DNA of 64,000 bases from Celeribacter baekdonensis B30. Lineage in GTDB: Bacteria > Pseudomonadota > Alphaproteobacteria > Rhodobacterales > Rhodobacteraceae. Below the pieces are notes generated by a model. The model saw only the letters and a program-made list of their open reading frames with translations, did no database searches and was not told the DNA's origin. The first letter of the stretch is position 1. Each line of letters begins with the position of its first letter. The position numbers and the translations under genes were made by a program. This document shows positions 8,117 to 15,032 of this stretch, piece by piece. The stretch covers positions 62,001 to 126,000 of the forward strand of contig NZ_AMRK01000008.1 of NCBI RefSeq assembly GCF_000299875.1. Direction: 5' to 3'.

Positions 8117-8908
8117 TTAACCCTTGCGCCCCATCGTCCGCTTGCCCGGATCATAGCCCCACAGCGCCAGCGCCATAAACACCACCACCGCTGCCACGGT
8201 GATGGCCCAATCCAAAGGATCGGCCTTGAGATAAAGCGCAAATCGGATCGTTTCGACTCCATGCGAAAACGGGTTGATCGCGCAAATCCACCACAAAAGC
8301 TCAGAGGCCTCGGCCATTTTCCAAAGCGGGTACAGCGCCGTGGAGAGGAAAAACATCGGGAAAATCACGAAATTCATCACCCCCGCAAAATTTTCCAAGC
8401 TACGAATGGTCGAAGAGAGCGCAATCCCCAAAGCCCCCACCATCAGCGCGCATAAAAACATCGCAGGCAGGGCCGCGACATAGCCCATTGGCGAAAAGCG
8501 GATGCCGTAGAGGGCGCAAATTGCCAAGAATACAACGGCTTGCAGCACCGAAATCACCGCCCCCGCCATCAGTTTACAACTCAACAGCCACCAGCGCGGC
8601 AAGGGCGCGGTCAGCAAAAGCCGCATCGTCCCCATCTCGCGATCCATCACCAAAGACAGCGAAGATTGCATGCCGTTGAACAGCAAAATCATCGCGCAGA
8701 GCCCCGGCACGATGTAGGTTTCATAGCTGATATAGGTCTCGTAAGGCGGCGTGATCGACAAGCCCAAAGCCGCGCGAAACCCCGCGGCAAAGACAAAAAG
8801 CCACATCAAAGGCCGCACCAAAGCGGCGATCATCCGGGCGCGTTGGCCGAAAAACCGCAGCGCTTCGCGATGGCAAATGGCGATAAGGGCGGTGACATAA
8901 TGCCTCAT
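8117..8908 (-). CDS. ABC-2 type permease of the PQQ alcohol dehydrogenase system (PedC-like)
   Basis: This is a 263-residue inner-membrane protein with about six hydrophobic segments, of the ABC-2 (DrrB/NodJ-like) exporter class. The family found beside PQQ alcohol dehydrogenases is named 'alcohol ABC transporter permease, PedC'. The ATG at 8908 overlaps the stop of the ATPase gene (ATGA), which fixes the start and shows translational coupling; the longer upstream frame lies inside the ATPase gene. The pair probably moves a compound outward across the inner membrane, or serves the respiratory chain in some other way; the cargo is unknown even in Pseudomonas. Confidence 0.87.
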   Translation of the reverse strand: MRHYVTALIAICHREALRFFGQRARMIAALVRPLMWLFVFAAGFRAALGLSITPPYETYISYETYIVPGLCAMILLFNGMQSSLSLVMDREMGTMRLLLTAPLPRWWLLSCKLMAGAVISVLQAVVFLAICALYGIRFSPMGYVAALPAMFLCALMVGALGIALSSTIRSLENFAGVMNFVIFPMFFLSTALYPLWKMAEASELLWWICAINPFSHGVETIRFALYLKADPLDWAITVAAVVVFMALALWGYDPGKRTMGRKG

Positions 8909-9660
8909 GCGGGCTGTCTTTCGCCGGTCAACTCGCCAGTCAACCCGCCCGTGAGTGCGAGGAAATGTTGGGTCAGCTCCGGCCCGACCTGCTCGGCCAC
9001 ACCGCGCTCGATCACCCGCCCCCGATGCAGCACCACCAAGGCATCCTGCGCGTGGACCTCGTCGGTCAAATGCGTCGCCCAAAGTACGGCGAGCCCGCTG
9101 TCGCGCGCCAATTGATGCACATGGGCGACCAAATCCGCCCGCGTCTGCGCATCCAACCCCACGGTCGGCTCATCCAGCAACAAGACTTCGGGCCGATGCA
9201 TCAAAGCGCGGGCAATTTCCAGCCGCCGCCGATGCCCGCCGTTGAGATCGCGCACCCGTTCCGAACCGCGTTCGACCATCGCCAGCCGATCCAACGCCTC
9301 AGACGCGGCCAGTTTGGCGGCGCGCCCGGTGATCCCGTGCAGACCCGCGAAATACAACATGTTGCGCCAGACCGTCAGATCGAGATCCAGCGTCGGCTGC
9401 TGAAACACCACACCCATGCGCGCGAGAGCCTTGAGCGGCGCGCGGCTCATGTCATGTCCGGCAACCTCCACCCGGCCCGATTTGGGCGCGAAAAGTCGGG
9501 TGAGAATGCCAAAAAGCGTTGATTTTCCTGCGCCATTTGGTCCCAGAAGGGCACAAAACTGGCCGGGGTCGACCGAAAAACTCACTTGGTCCAAAGCGGG
9601 CGGATGATCGGAACGTCCGGCGTAGAGATGAGTGACTTTATCAACGACAAGCCCGGCCAT
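8905..9660 (-). CDS. ABC transporter ATP-binding protein of the PQQ alcohol dehydrogenase system
   Basis: A 251-residue ABC ATPase of the exporter (DrrA/CcmA-like) class. Walker A is GPNGAGKST near residues 39-47, Walker B is LLLDEPT and the switch His lies in WATHL. The signature motif region reads Leu-Asn-Gly-Gly-His, matching LSGGQ only loosely; this His is frequent in this family. It is the partner of the PedC-like permease encoded directly downstream with a four-base overlap. It lies between the small acidic protein gene and the permease gene on the same strand, so all probably belong to the operon that starts at the binding-protein gene near 12359. Confidence 0.88.
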   Translation of the reverse strand: MAGLVVDKVTHLYAGRSDHPPALDQVSFSVDPGQFCALLGPNGAGKSTLFGILTRLFAPKSGRVEVAGHDMSRAPLKALARMGVVFQQPTLDLDLTVWRNMLYFAGLHGITGRAAKLAASEALDRLAMVERGSERVRDLNGGHRRRLEIARALMHRPEVLLLDEPTVGLDAQTRADLVAHVHQLARDSGLAVLWATHLTDEVHAQDALVVLHRGRVIERGVAEQVGPELTQHFLALTGGLTGELTGERQPA

Positions 9661-9668
9661 GATTTCCC

Positions 9669-10115
9669 CTATTCTATTATGATTTCAAGGCGTTGCAAAT
9701 CACCTGTTGCTTTGGGCACATGCAAATCATAGGTCCCCGGCTTGATCGCGACAAACCCGATTTCCATCACCCCCGCCTCGTCAAATTCGACGCTGTCAAT
9801 CCCCAAAGGGCGGATTTCCAAGCCCTCGATGACAATCTCGTCAATCCAGATGGCGCGGAAAAACCCCGCCCCTTCAAGGCCAAGCTCTTGTGACCCGTCG
9901 GCTTCGATTTCGATCTCGTAATAGGTGCCGGATTTAAGATGCAACGGGGCGTCGGCCAAGGGTTGGCCTGCGGACAAAAGGATGGGCGGCAGGGTTTCGG
10001 AATTGCTCGCCGACAGGATACCGGCCATGCCGAATTTTACGTCATCATCGCCGTCATCATCGGCAAAGGCGGGACTGGCTGCGATCAATGCGACGGCTAA
10101 AATTGGGAAACGCAT
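9669..10115 (-). CDS. Small, very acidic periplasmic protein of unknown function
   Basis: This is a 148-residue protein with a signal peptide ending Pro-Ala-Phe-Ala at residue 18. The predicted mature N-terminus is Asp-Asp-Asp-Gly-Asp-Asp-Asp. The rest is rich in Glu and Asp (about 27 acidic against about 7 basic residues) and looks mainly beta-stranded; the end resembles a beta-sandwich, with Pro-Gly-Thr-Tyr-Asp. I do not recognise the family. It is encoded between the beta-propeller gene and the ABC ATPase gene, so it should be made together with the dehydrogenase system. An acidic periplasmic protein could bind a metal ion, but no EF-hand loop is present. The ATG at 10115 is preceded by GAGGAG. 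Confidence 0.7.
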   Translation of the reverse strand: MRFPILAVALIAASPAFADDDGDDDVKFGMAGILSASNSETLPPILLSAGQPLADAPLHLKSGTYYEIEIEADGSQELGLEGAGFFRAIWIDEIVIEGLEIRPLGIDSVEFDEAGVMEIGFVAIKPGTYDLHVPKATGDLQRLEIIIE

Positions 10116-10198
10116 AGTAAAACTCCTCTTTCGTATTGTTGTCGTCTCTAAGCCACTCACTGGTCCGATCACGGACGCATGGCGGCCCGCATATCTGA

Positions 10199-11158
10199 TT
10201 AGGGCCGCATGGCGGCCCCCCAAGGAAACCGCCCAACCTTGATGGATTTGATTGCCTCGCGTTTGGCCACATCAATCACCGTCACATCGCCGCTCACCCC
10301 GTTTGTGGTGAACAAAAGCCGATGATCCGGGCTAAAGGCCATGTGCCAGACCCGCCGTCCGGTCAGGATATAGCCCTCAACCTCAAGCGTCTCAGTGTTG
10401 ACCACGGCAACATGATTGGACGGCCCAAGGGCGACAAAGGCGGTCTTTTGATCCGGGGTCAGTTCAAACCCCACTGGCTGGATCAAGTCAGGATGCACCC
10501 CTTTGATCTCAAAATGGATCTTTCCGATTTCATTCTGATTCCCGGTGTCAAACACCGAAATCGTCCCGCCGATCTCCGAGCTCACCCAAAGCTCGGTCCC
10601 GTCTTTGACGAATTCAGCGTGGCGTGGACGGGAATCGACCAAGGTGTTGGCGTAAATCTCATGGCTCTCGGTGTCGATCCAATGCGCCATATTGGTGGTC
10701 TCGGAGGTGGTGATCACCGTCTTGCCATCGGGCGATACGGCCATGCCTTCGGGTTCAATCCCAACGTTGATTTGCGCCACCACCGTGCGGCTGTCGACAT
10801 CGACCACCGTGGTCACCGCATCGTCTTCGTTGGCGATCCACAGGTGTCGGTCGTCCGGGTGCAACACGAATTGCTCCGGGTCCTCGCCCGAAGGCAGATC
10901 AAACAGGATCTCCCCCGTTTCCGGGTCCATCACCTGCACCGCATCACTGTCAGAGGCGCAGATGTAAAGCCTTGTGAAATCGGCATTAAACGTGATCCCA
11001 CGCGGGCGTTCGCCAGTTTTGAGCGTGCGGATCACCTCCAAAGTGTCGATGTCGATCACCGACAGCGTGTCGTCCTTTTCGTTGCTCACCCAAATCTCGG
11101 CGGCCAAGGCGGGCTGTGCCAAACAGGCGGTCAAAAGCCCCGCGTATATCACTCTCAT
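10199..11158 (-). CDS. PQQ-dependent catabolism-associated beta-propeller (YVTN) protein
   Basis: This is a 319-residue exported protein made of YVTN/NHL-like repeats, seen as recurring Val-Ile-Asp, Pro-Asp-Gly and Asp-Val-Asp-Ser units about 42 residues apart, giving a seven-bladed propeller. The signal peptide is residues 1-19 (ending Ala-Leu-Ala-Ala). The family is typically found with PQQ alcohol dehydrogenases and is thought to act in the periplasm as a binding or scaffold protein; no enzymatic role is known. The ATG at 11158 follows the stop codon of the upstream binding-protein gene by one base, with GGAGAG as ribosome binding site. That marks the two as one operon. Confidence 0.88.
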   Translation of the reverse strand: MRVIYAGLLTACLAQPALAAEIWVSNEKDDTLSVIDIDTLEVIRTLKTGERPRGITFNADFTRLYICASDSDAVQVMDPETGEILFDLPSGEDPEQFVLHPDDRHLWIANEDDAVTTVVDVDSRTVVAQINVGIEPEGMAVSPDGKTVITTSETTNMAHWIDTESHEIYANTLVDSRPRHAEFVKDGTELWVSSEIGGTISVFDTGNQNEIGKIHFEIKGVHPDLIQPVGFELTPDQKTAFVALGPSNHVAVVNTETLEVEGYILTGRRVWHMAFSPDHRLLFTTNGVSGDVTVIDVAKREAIKSIKVGRFPWGAAMRP

Positions 11159-11159
11159 C

Positions 11160-12359
11160 TTACTCTCCAAAGGCATGACATTCACTTTCCGGCTGATCTG
11201 TTCCCAACGTGTCCAAAGGGTTACGCGGGTGTTCAAACCCCTCCAAAGGCGCTGCAGCGACCTGTGCATGGGCGTTGACCACGGGCACGGGTTGGCGCAT
11301 CTGGCCGTTCCAATTGCGAAAGCTCAAAGGGCGGCCTTGGAACCCGGCCAATTCAAACCCATCCGACAAAAGATAATCGTGCAGCGCCCCCGCCTCCGCC
11401 GTCCCGGTCCGCGTCACCGCCTCGCCCAGGGCACGCACGGCCGCCCAGGCCGCATAATCGCGCGGTGTCATCGCGCGCCCGGTCATATCGGTGAACCGCG
11501 ACTGAAGCTGTGCCGCGCCCCATTGCTCGATCACCGGCGCCCAAGCCACAGCGGTCAAGCCGCCCGCCCCCGCCACCGGACGCGGTTCCCATGTATTGTG
11601 TTCGATGTAGCGGGCAAAATCGTCATGGGCGTCGGCGATCAACACCACGTCATGCGATTTGAATCCTTGGGTCAGCAAAGGCACCTCGCGGCTCGCGGCG
11701 CGCCGCAGATCGCTGTCAAAGGTCCATGTCGTCTCGGAGACGATCTTGAGGCCAAATTTCTGCGCCGCCTGACGGTAGCTCTGCGCCCGCGCCTTGTCCT
11801 CGGCGGTTGGACCCACGATCATCGCCAGCTTCGTCCAGCGTTTGCTCAGCAAAACCTGCATCAACGCATCCGCCGCCATGCTGTCTTCCAAGGCCGTGTG
11901 CAGCAGATTTGTGCGGCACGACGCCCCGCGCAACGCCGCGTCTCCACTGGCGGCATTGATCAGAATCGCGCCCTTGGCCTCGGCCAAATCCGCCACAGCC
12001 AGCGCCGCCTCAGAGGACATGTCCAACACCACAACGCGGGTCTTGGCCAACATGTCCCGCGCCGCCGCCGCGACATCGGCCGCGAGGGCCTCAGGCGCAA
12101 GGCTGACCACATCCAACGCATAGGAATGGCCCAAAAACCCGCCCGTTGTTTGATTGTCCTTCACGCCAAGTTCGGCGCCCTCAATACCACGCCGCGCGGG
12201 CACCGGGTCCAAGCCCGACAATACCGGATGCGCGGGTTCTTCAAGCCGCAAATAGCCGATCGTCAGATCCAGATCAGCCGCCTGTCCGCCTGTCTGCACG
12301 CAAAGCGCACAGAGCAATCCGGCAGCCGCCACGCGAAATGTGCGCCGCATATGTGTCAT
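11160..12359 (-). CDS. ABC transporter substrate-binding protein, PQQ-dependent alcohol dehydrogenase system
   Basis: A 399-residue periplasmic protein of the branched-chain-amino-acid-binding (Leu/Ile/Val) fold; the special subfamily accompanies PQQ alcohol dehydrogenases. A signal peptide covers about residues 1-28. Two Rossmann-like lobes are visible, with segments Val-Val-Val-Leu-Asp-Met and Leu-Ala-Met-Ile-Val-Gly at about residues 108 and 186. It is the first gene of the minus-strand series continuing through the propeller, the acidic protein, the ATPase, the permease and probably the SEL1-like gene. It diverges from the cytochrome c-550 gene, and two copies of the locus motif lie between them. 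Confidence 0.88.
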   Translation of the reverse strand: MTHMRRTFRVAAAGLLCALCVQTGGQAADLDLTIGYLRLEEPAHPVLSGLDPVPARRGIEGAELGVKDNQTTGGFLGHSYALDVVSLAPEALAADVAAAARDMLAKTRVVVLDMSSEAALAVADLAEAKGAILINAASGDAALRGASCRTNLLHTALEDSMAADALMQVLLSKRWTKLAMIVGPTAEDKARAQSYRQAAQKFGLKIVSETTWTFDSDLRRAASREVPLLTQGFKSHDVVLIADAHDDFARYIEHNTWEPRPVAGAGGLTAVAWAPVIEQWGAAQLQSRFTDMTGRAMTPRDYAAWAAVRALGEAVTRTGTAEAGALHDYLLSDGFELAGFQGRPLSFRNWNGQMRQPVPVVNAHAQVAAAPLEGFEHPRNPLDTLGTDQPESECHAFGE

Positions 12360-12411
12360 TGTCGTCCTCCCGTGCTCTCACCTTAAATTCCGGCTCTGCT
12401 CCGCCGAAATG

Positions 12412-12454
12412 GGACCAAGGTCGCATGACGGTTTCGACAGTTGCACCAAGGTCG
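12412..12454. promoter_or_regulatory. Two candidate operators between the binding-protein and cytochrome c-550 genes
   Basis: GGACC-AA-GGTCG (12412-12423) and GCACC-AA-GGTCG (12443-12454) are two near-palindromes, 31 bases apart, close to three helical turns. Each lies about 54 bases from the start codon it is nearest to: the first from the minus-strand ATG at 12359, the second from the plus-strand ATG at 12509. This symmetrical placement in a divergent promoter region fits activation in both directions by one regulator. Confidence 0.55.
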
Positions 12455-12508
12455 AATAGCGCCTGTTGCAGCTGCGGCGATATTGATTGGGAAACTTGGG
12501 AGGATCCT

Positions 12509-13195
12509 ATGAAACGTACTGCTTTGATTGCCGCGCTCACTGTCGCCACATTCGCCACATCCGCCTTTGCACATGGCGATGTCACCCCGCAGGCGATCAA
12601 CACCGATATGTTGCCCGATGTAGGGGTGGAGGGCGAAGATTGGTTGATCGAAAATCCCTATCGCGCCGAGGCGGCGGGCGAAGACGTCTGGCTCAAAGCC
12701 ATCGAAATCGGCTCCTCCGGGTTCAACCAAAACTGTGCCCGCTGTCATGGGCTTGGGGCCGTCTCCGGTGGCCTCGCCCCCGATTTGCGCTATCTTGAAG
12801 CTGCCGAATATGGCGACGAATGGTATGTGGAACGGTTTCAATTGGGGATGACCCAAAATGGCATCACTAAAATGCCCGCCTTTGGCGAAATCCTGGGTCA
12901 AAAAGCCGCCTGGGCGATCCGCACCTATATCGAAACCCGCCCCGACGATGGCGCGTTGGACAGCCACATGACCCGTTTGACCGAAATCCGCGATCACCTT
13001 TTAGCGGGCGATATTGATGATCCGATGGCTCTCAAAGAAGAGCTCGGCATGATTGCTGCCGAAGTCGAAACCGGGTCCGGCGCACCCATCGCCGACAGCA
13101 TCGCCTTTAAGGCCTCAAACAGCCTGTCTGATGATCCGGAAACCTGGAAACACACAGCGGACCTGTTGACCGTTGGCCTGTCTGCCGCGCATTAA
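12509..13195 (+). CDS. Cytochrome c-550, PedF type
   Basis: This is a 228-residue periplasmic cytochrome with a signal peptide ending near residue 21. The single heme motif is Cys76-Ala-Arg-Cys-His80 and Met122 (in Lys-Met-Pro-Ala-Phe) is the likely axial ligand. An additional helical C-terminal part of about 90 residues follows the heme domain, as in the PedF/XoxG-like family that accepts electrons from PQQ dehydrogenases. I expect it to be the direct acceptor of the dehydrogenase encoded at 3293-5059. The ATG at 12509 has GGGAGGA before it; an upstream in-frame extension has no signal peptide and is rejected. The MxaJ-like gene follows 12 bases downstream. Confidence 0.9.
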   Translation: MKRTALIAALTVATFATSAFAHGDVTPQAINTDMLPDVGVEGEDWLIENPYRAEAAGEDVWLKAIEIGSSGFNQNCARCHGLGAVSGGLAPDLRYLEAAEYGDEWYVERFQLGMTQNGITKMPAFGEILGQKAAWAIRTYIETRPDDGALDSHMTRLTEIRDHLLAGDIDDPMALKEELGMIAAEVETGSGAPIADSIAFKASNSLSDDPETWKHTADLLTVGLSAAH

Positions 13196-13207
13196 GGGTT
13201 TGTTTCC

Positions 13208-14119
13208 ATGAAACATTCCCTCTTTGCTCTGACCTTTTTGACCGGTCTCGCCTCTGCGGGGCCGGTTTTCGCCCGCTGTGAGGATGTGGTGCCGCAACTG
13301 CGGCCACAAAATACCTTTGCCCAGGACATTGGCCGCGATTTCGACACCATCATCGACGAGGGTTGGATCGAATTTGCGCTCTACGAAAACTTTGCACCTT
13401 GGTCCTTTCTCAAGGACGGAAAACCCGCGGGCATCGACGTTGAGATCGGCAGGCTCATCGCCGAAGACCTCGGGGTCACCCCGCGGTTTCGCCTTGTTCA
13501 GGCCGATGAAACCCTTGAGGGCGATTTGCGCAATTACGTTTGGAAAGGGGCCGCCGTCGGCGGGCGCGTCTCCGACGTGATGTTGCATGTGCCCTATGAC
13601 AGTGAGTTCGCCTGCCGTGTCGAACAGGCTGTTTTTACTGGACAATATGCGGCGGAAACCCTCGCCATCGGCTATAGTCTGACCGACTACCCCGACCCGG
13701 ATGACATCCCGACGCCGGCCTATTTCCGCTATGACACCGTCGCGGTCGAAAACGACAGCATTTCGGACCTCTACCTCGCCTCCATCGGTCGCGGCGTCGT
13801 ATCCGACGCAATCCACCGCTATCCCAGCTCAGACCGCGCCGTCTCCGCCATGGTGGCAGGCGACACCATGGCCGTCATGGCGCCTTTGGCGGTGATCGAA
13901 GCCGGGATCAGCGCGGACGAGACCAACGGATTTGCCGTCCATACCCCGCCGCTGCCGGGGCTGGTGCGCTCGACATGGACCGTTGGCGTCGCCGTCAACC
14001 AACAGCATCGCGACCTTGGCTATGCCGTTGATTACGCCGTTGAAAAGGCGCTTTCAGATGGGCGTATCCCGGCCATTTTTGCCATGCATGGGCTAAGCTT
14101 TCTACCCCCTGAGCGTTAG
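13208..14119 (+). CDS. Quinoprotein-associated periplasmic binding protein (MxaJ/XoxJ-like)
   Basis: This is a 303-residue protein of the extracellular solute-binding family 3 fold, in the subfamily linked to quinoprotein dehydrogenases. The signal peptide ends near residue 22 (Pro-Val-Phe-Ala). Two lobes and the sequence Ala-Pro-Trp-Ser-Phe resemble MxaJ and XoxJ; XoxJ is reported as an accessory factor that may act on the apo-dehydrogenase. The gene is 12 bases after the cytochrome gene, as in classical xoxF-xoxG-xoxJ groups, but here the dehydrogenase gene itself is separated by about 7 kb. It probably helps mature the dehydrogenase rather than importing a nutrient. Confidence 0.85.
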   Translation: MKHSLFALTFLTGLASAGPVFARCEDVVPQLRPQNTFAQDIGRDFDTIIDEGWIEFALYENFAPWSFLKDGKPAGIDVEIGRLIAEDLGVTPRFRLVQADETLEGDLRNYVWKGAAVGGRVSDVMLHVPYDSEFACRVEQAVFTGQYAAETLAIGYSLTDYPDPDDIPTPAYFRYDTVAVENDSISDLYLASIGRGVVSDAIHRYPSSDRAVSAMVAGDTMAVMAPLAVIEAGISADETNGFAVHTPPLPGLVRSTWTVGVAVNQQHRDLGYAVDYAVEKALSDGRIPAIFAMHGLSFLPPER

Positions 14120-14132
14120 GTCTTGAACACGC

Positions 14133-15032
14133 TCACAGCGTTTCAAGGTTCCCCTCAAAATCAATCATCATCACAGGCCCCAGATCAAGCCGTTCGCAGA
14201 CCCGCGCCATCTGATCGCGCGGCATCAGGCAAAACGCGGTCGAAACGGCATCCGCAAGCGCGGCAGACCGCGCCTCAACCGTCACCGTCGACCACAGCGG
14301 CACACCGCCTTTGGGGTGCAGAATGTGGGTTTCATCCCCCACCCGCATCGCGCCGGGGCTGGAGCTTGCCACCGCGCCATCCGTCAGGCTCAGGCGGCCA
14401 AGTTGTCCCGCCTCAGGGTCGGACACCCCCAAATGATAAGGCCCGCCCATGGCACGGAATTCGCCCATATTGACCAGCGCGTGATCGTAGCCACGCCGCC
14501 GCAACAGCGCGGTGATCCGGTCGGTGGCATAGCCCTGTGCGATGCCATTGAGGCTGAGCTTTTGGCCAGGTGCCAGGCGCACATGGCTGCTGCCGATCTC
14601 GACCCGCTCAAAGCCGATCAAAGCCCGCGCCTGCGCCGTGTCACGCCCCTCGACAAGGGCCTGCCAAAGCGGCTGAATCGTCGGATCAAACAGGCCCTCA
14701 CTGGCCAGATGCACCCGGCGCGCCAGCCGCAAGACCTCATGCATCTCCTCGCTCACCGCAATCCGCCCGCGGGCGTTCAGTTGCGACAGTTCAGAGCTGG
14801 GTGAAAAGATCGAAAACCGCGCTTCGATCTGACGCAGCTCTTGCACCACTGCGTCCAAATCCTGTTGCACCTGAAGCGCATCGCTCGACAGTTCCAGCGA
14901 GACCTCAGCCCCGAAAGCCTGCCCTCGCCAGATTTGGGTTGAGGCGCGCGCGGCACTGGCCAGCCCCATCGCCGGGGCCGAGGCGCAGAGGGTTAAAAAC
15001 CGGCGGCGGGTCAGCTGAGATTTGGCGGGCAT
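14133..15032 (-). CDS. apbE: FAD:protein FMN transferase ApbE, Tat-exported
   Basis: This is a 299-residue flavinyltransferase that attaches FMN from FAD to a Thr of target proteins outside the inner membrane. The N-terminus has a twin-arginine signal (Arg-Arg-Arg-Phe-Leu-Thr, about residues 9-14, followed by a hydrophobic stretch). ApbE hallmarks include Asn-Gly-Ile-Ala-Gln-Gly-Tyr-Ala-Thr-Asp for FAD/Mg binding and Asn-Met-Gly-Glu. The ATG at 15032 overlaps the end of the NosR-like gene by 22 bases. The obvious target is that NosR-like protein, which has a flavinylation motif. In denitrifiers the same pairing is NosR with NosX; no nosZ is present in this window. Confidence 0.92.
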   Translation of the reverse strand: MPAKSQLTRRRFLTLCASAPAMGLASAARASTQIWRGQAFGAEVSLELSSDALQVQQDLDAVVQELRQIEARFSIFSPSSELSQLNARGRIAVSEEMHEVLRLARRVHLASEGLFDPTIQPLWQALVEGRDTAQARALIGFERVEIGSSHVRLAPGQKLSLNGIAQGYATDRITALLRRRGYDHALVNMGEFRAMGGPYHLGVSDPEAGQLGRLSLTDGAVASSSPGAMRVGDETHILHPKGGVPLWSTVTVEARSAALADAVSTAFCLMPRDQMARVCERLDLGPVMMIDFEGNLETL

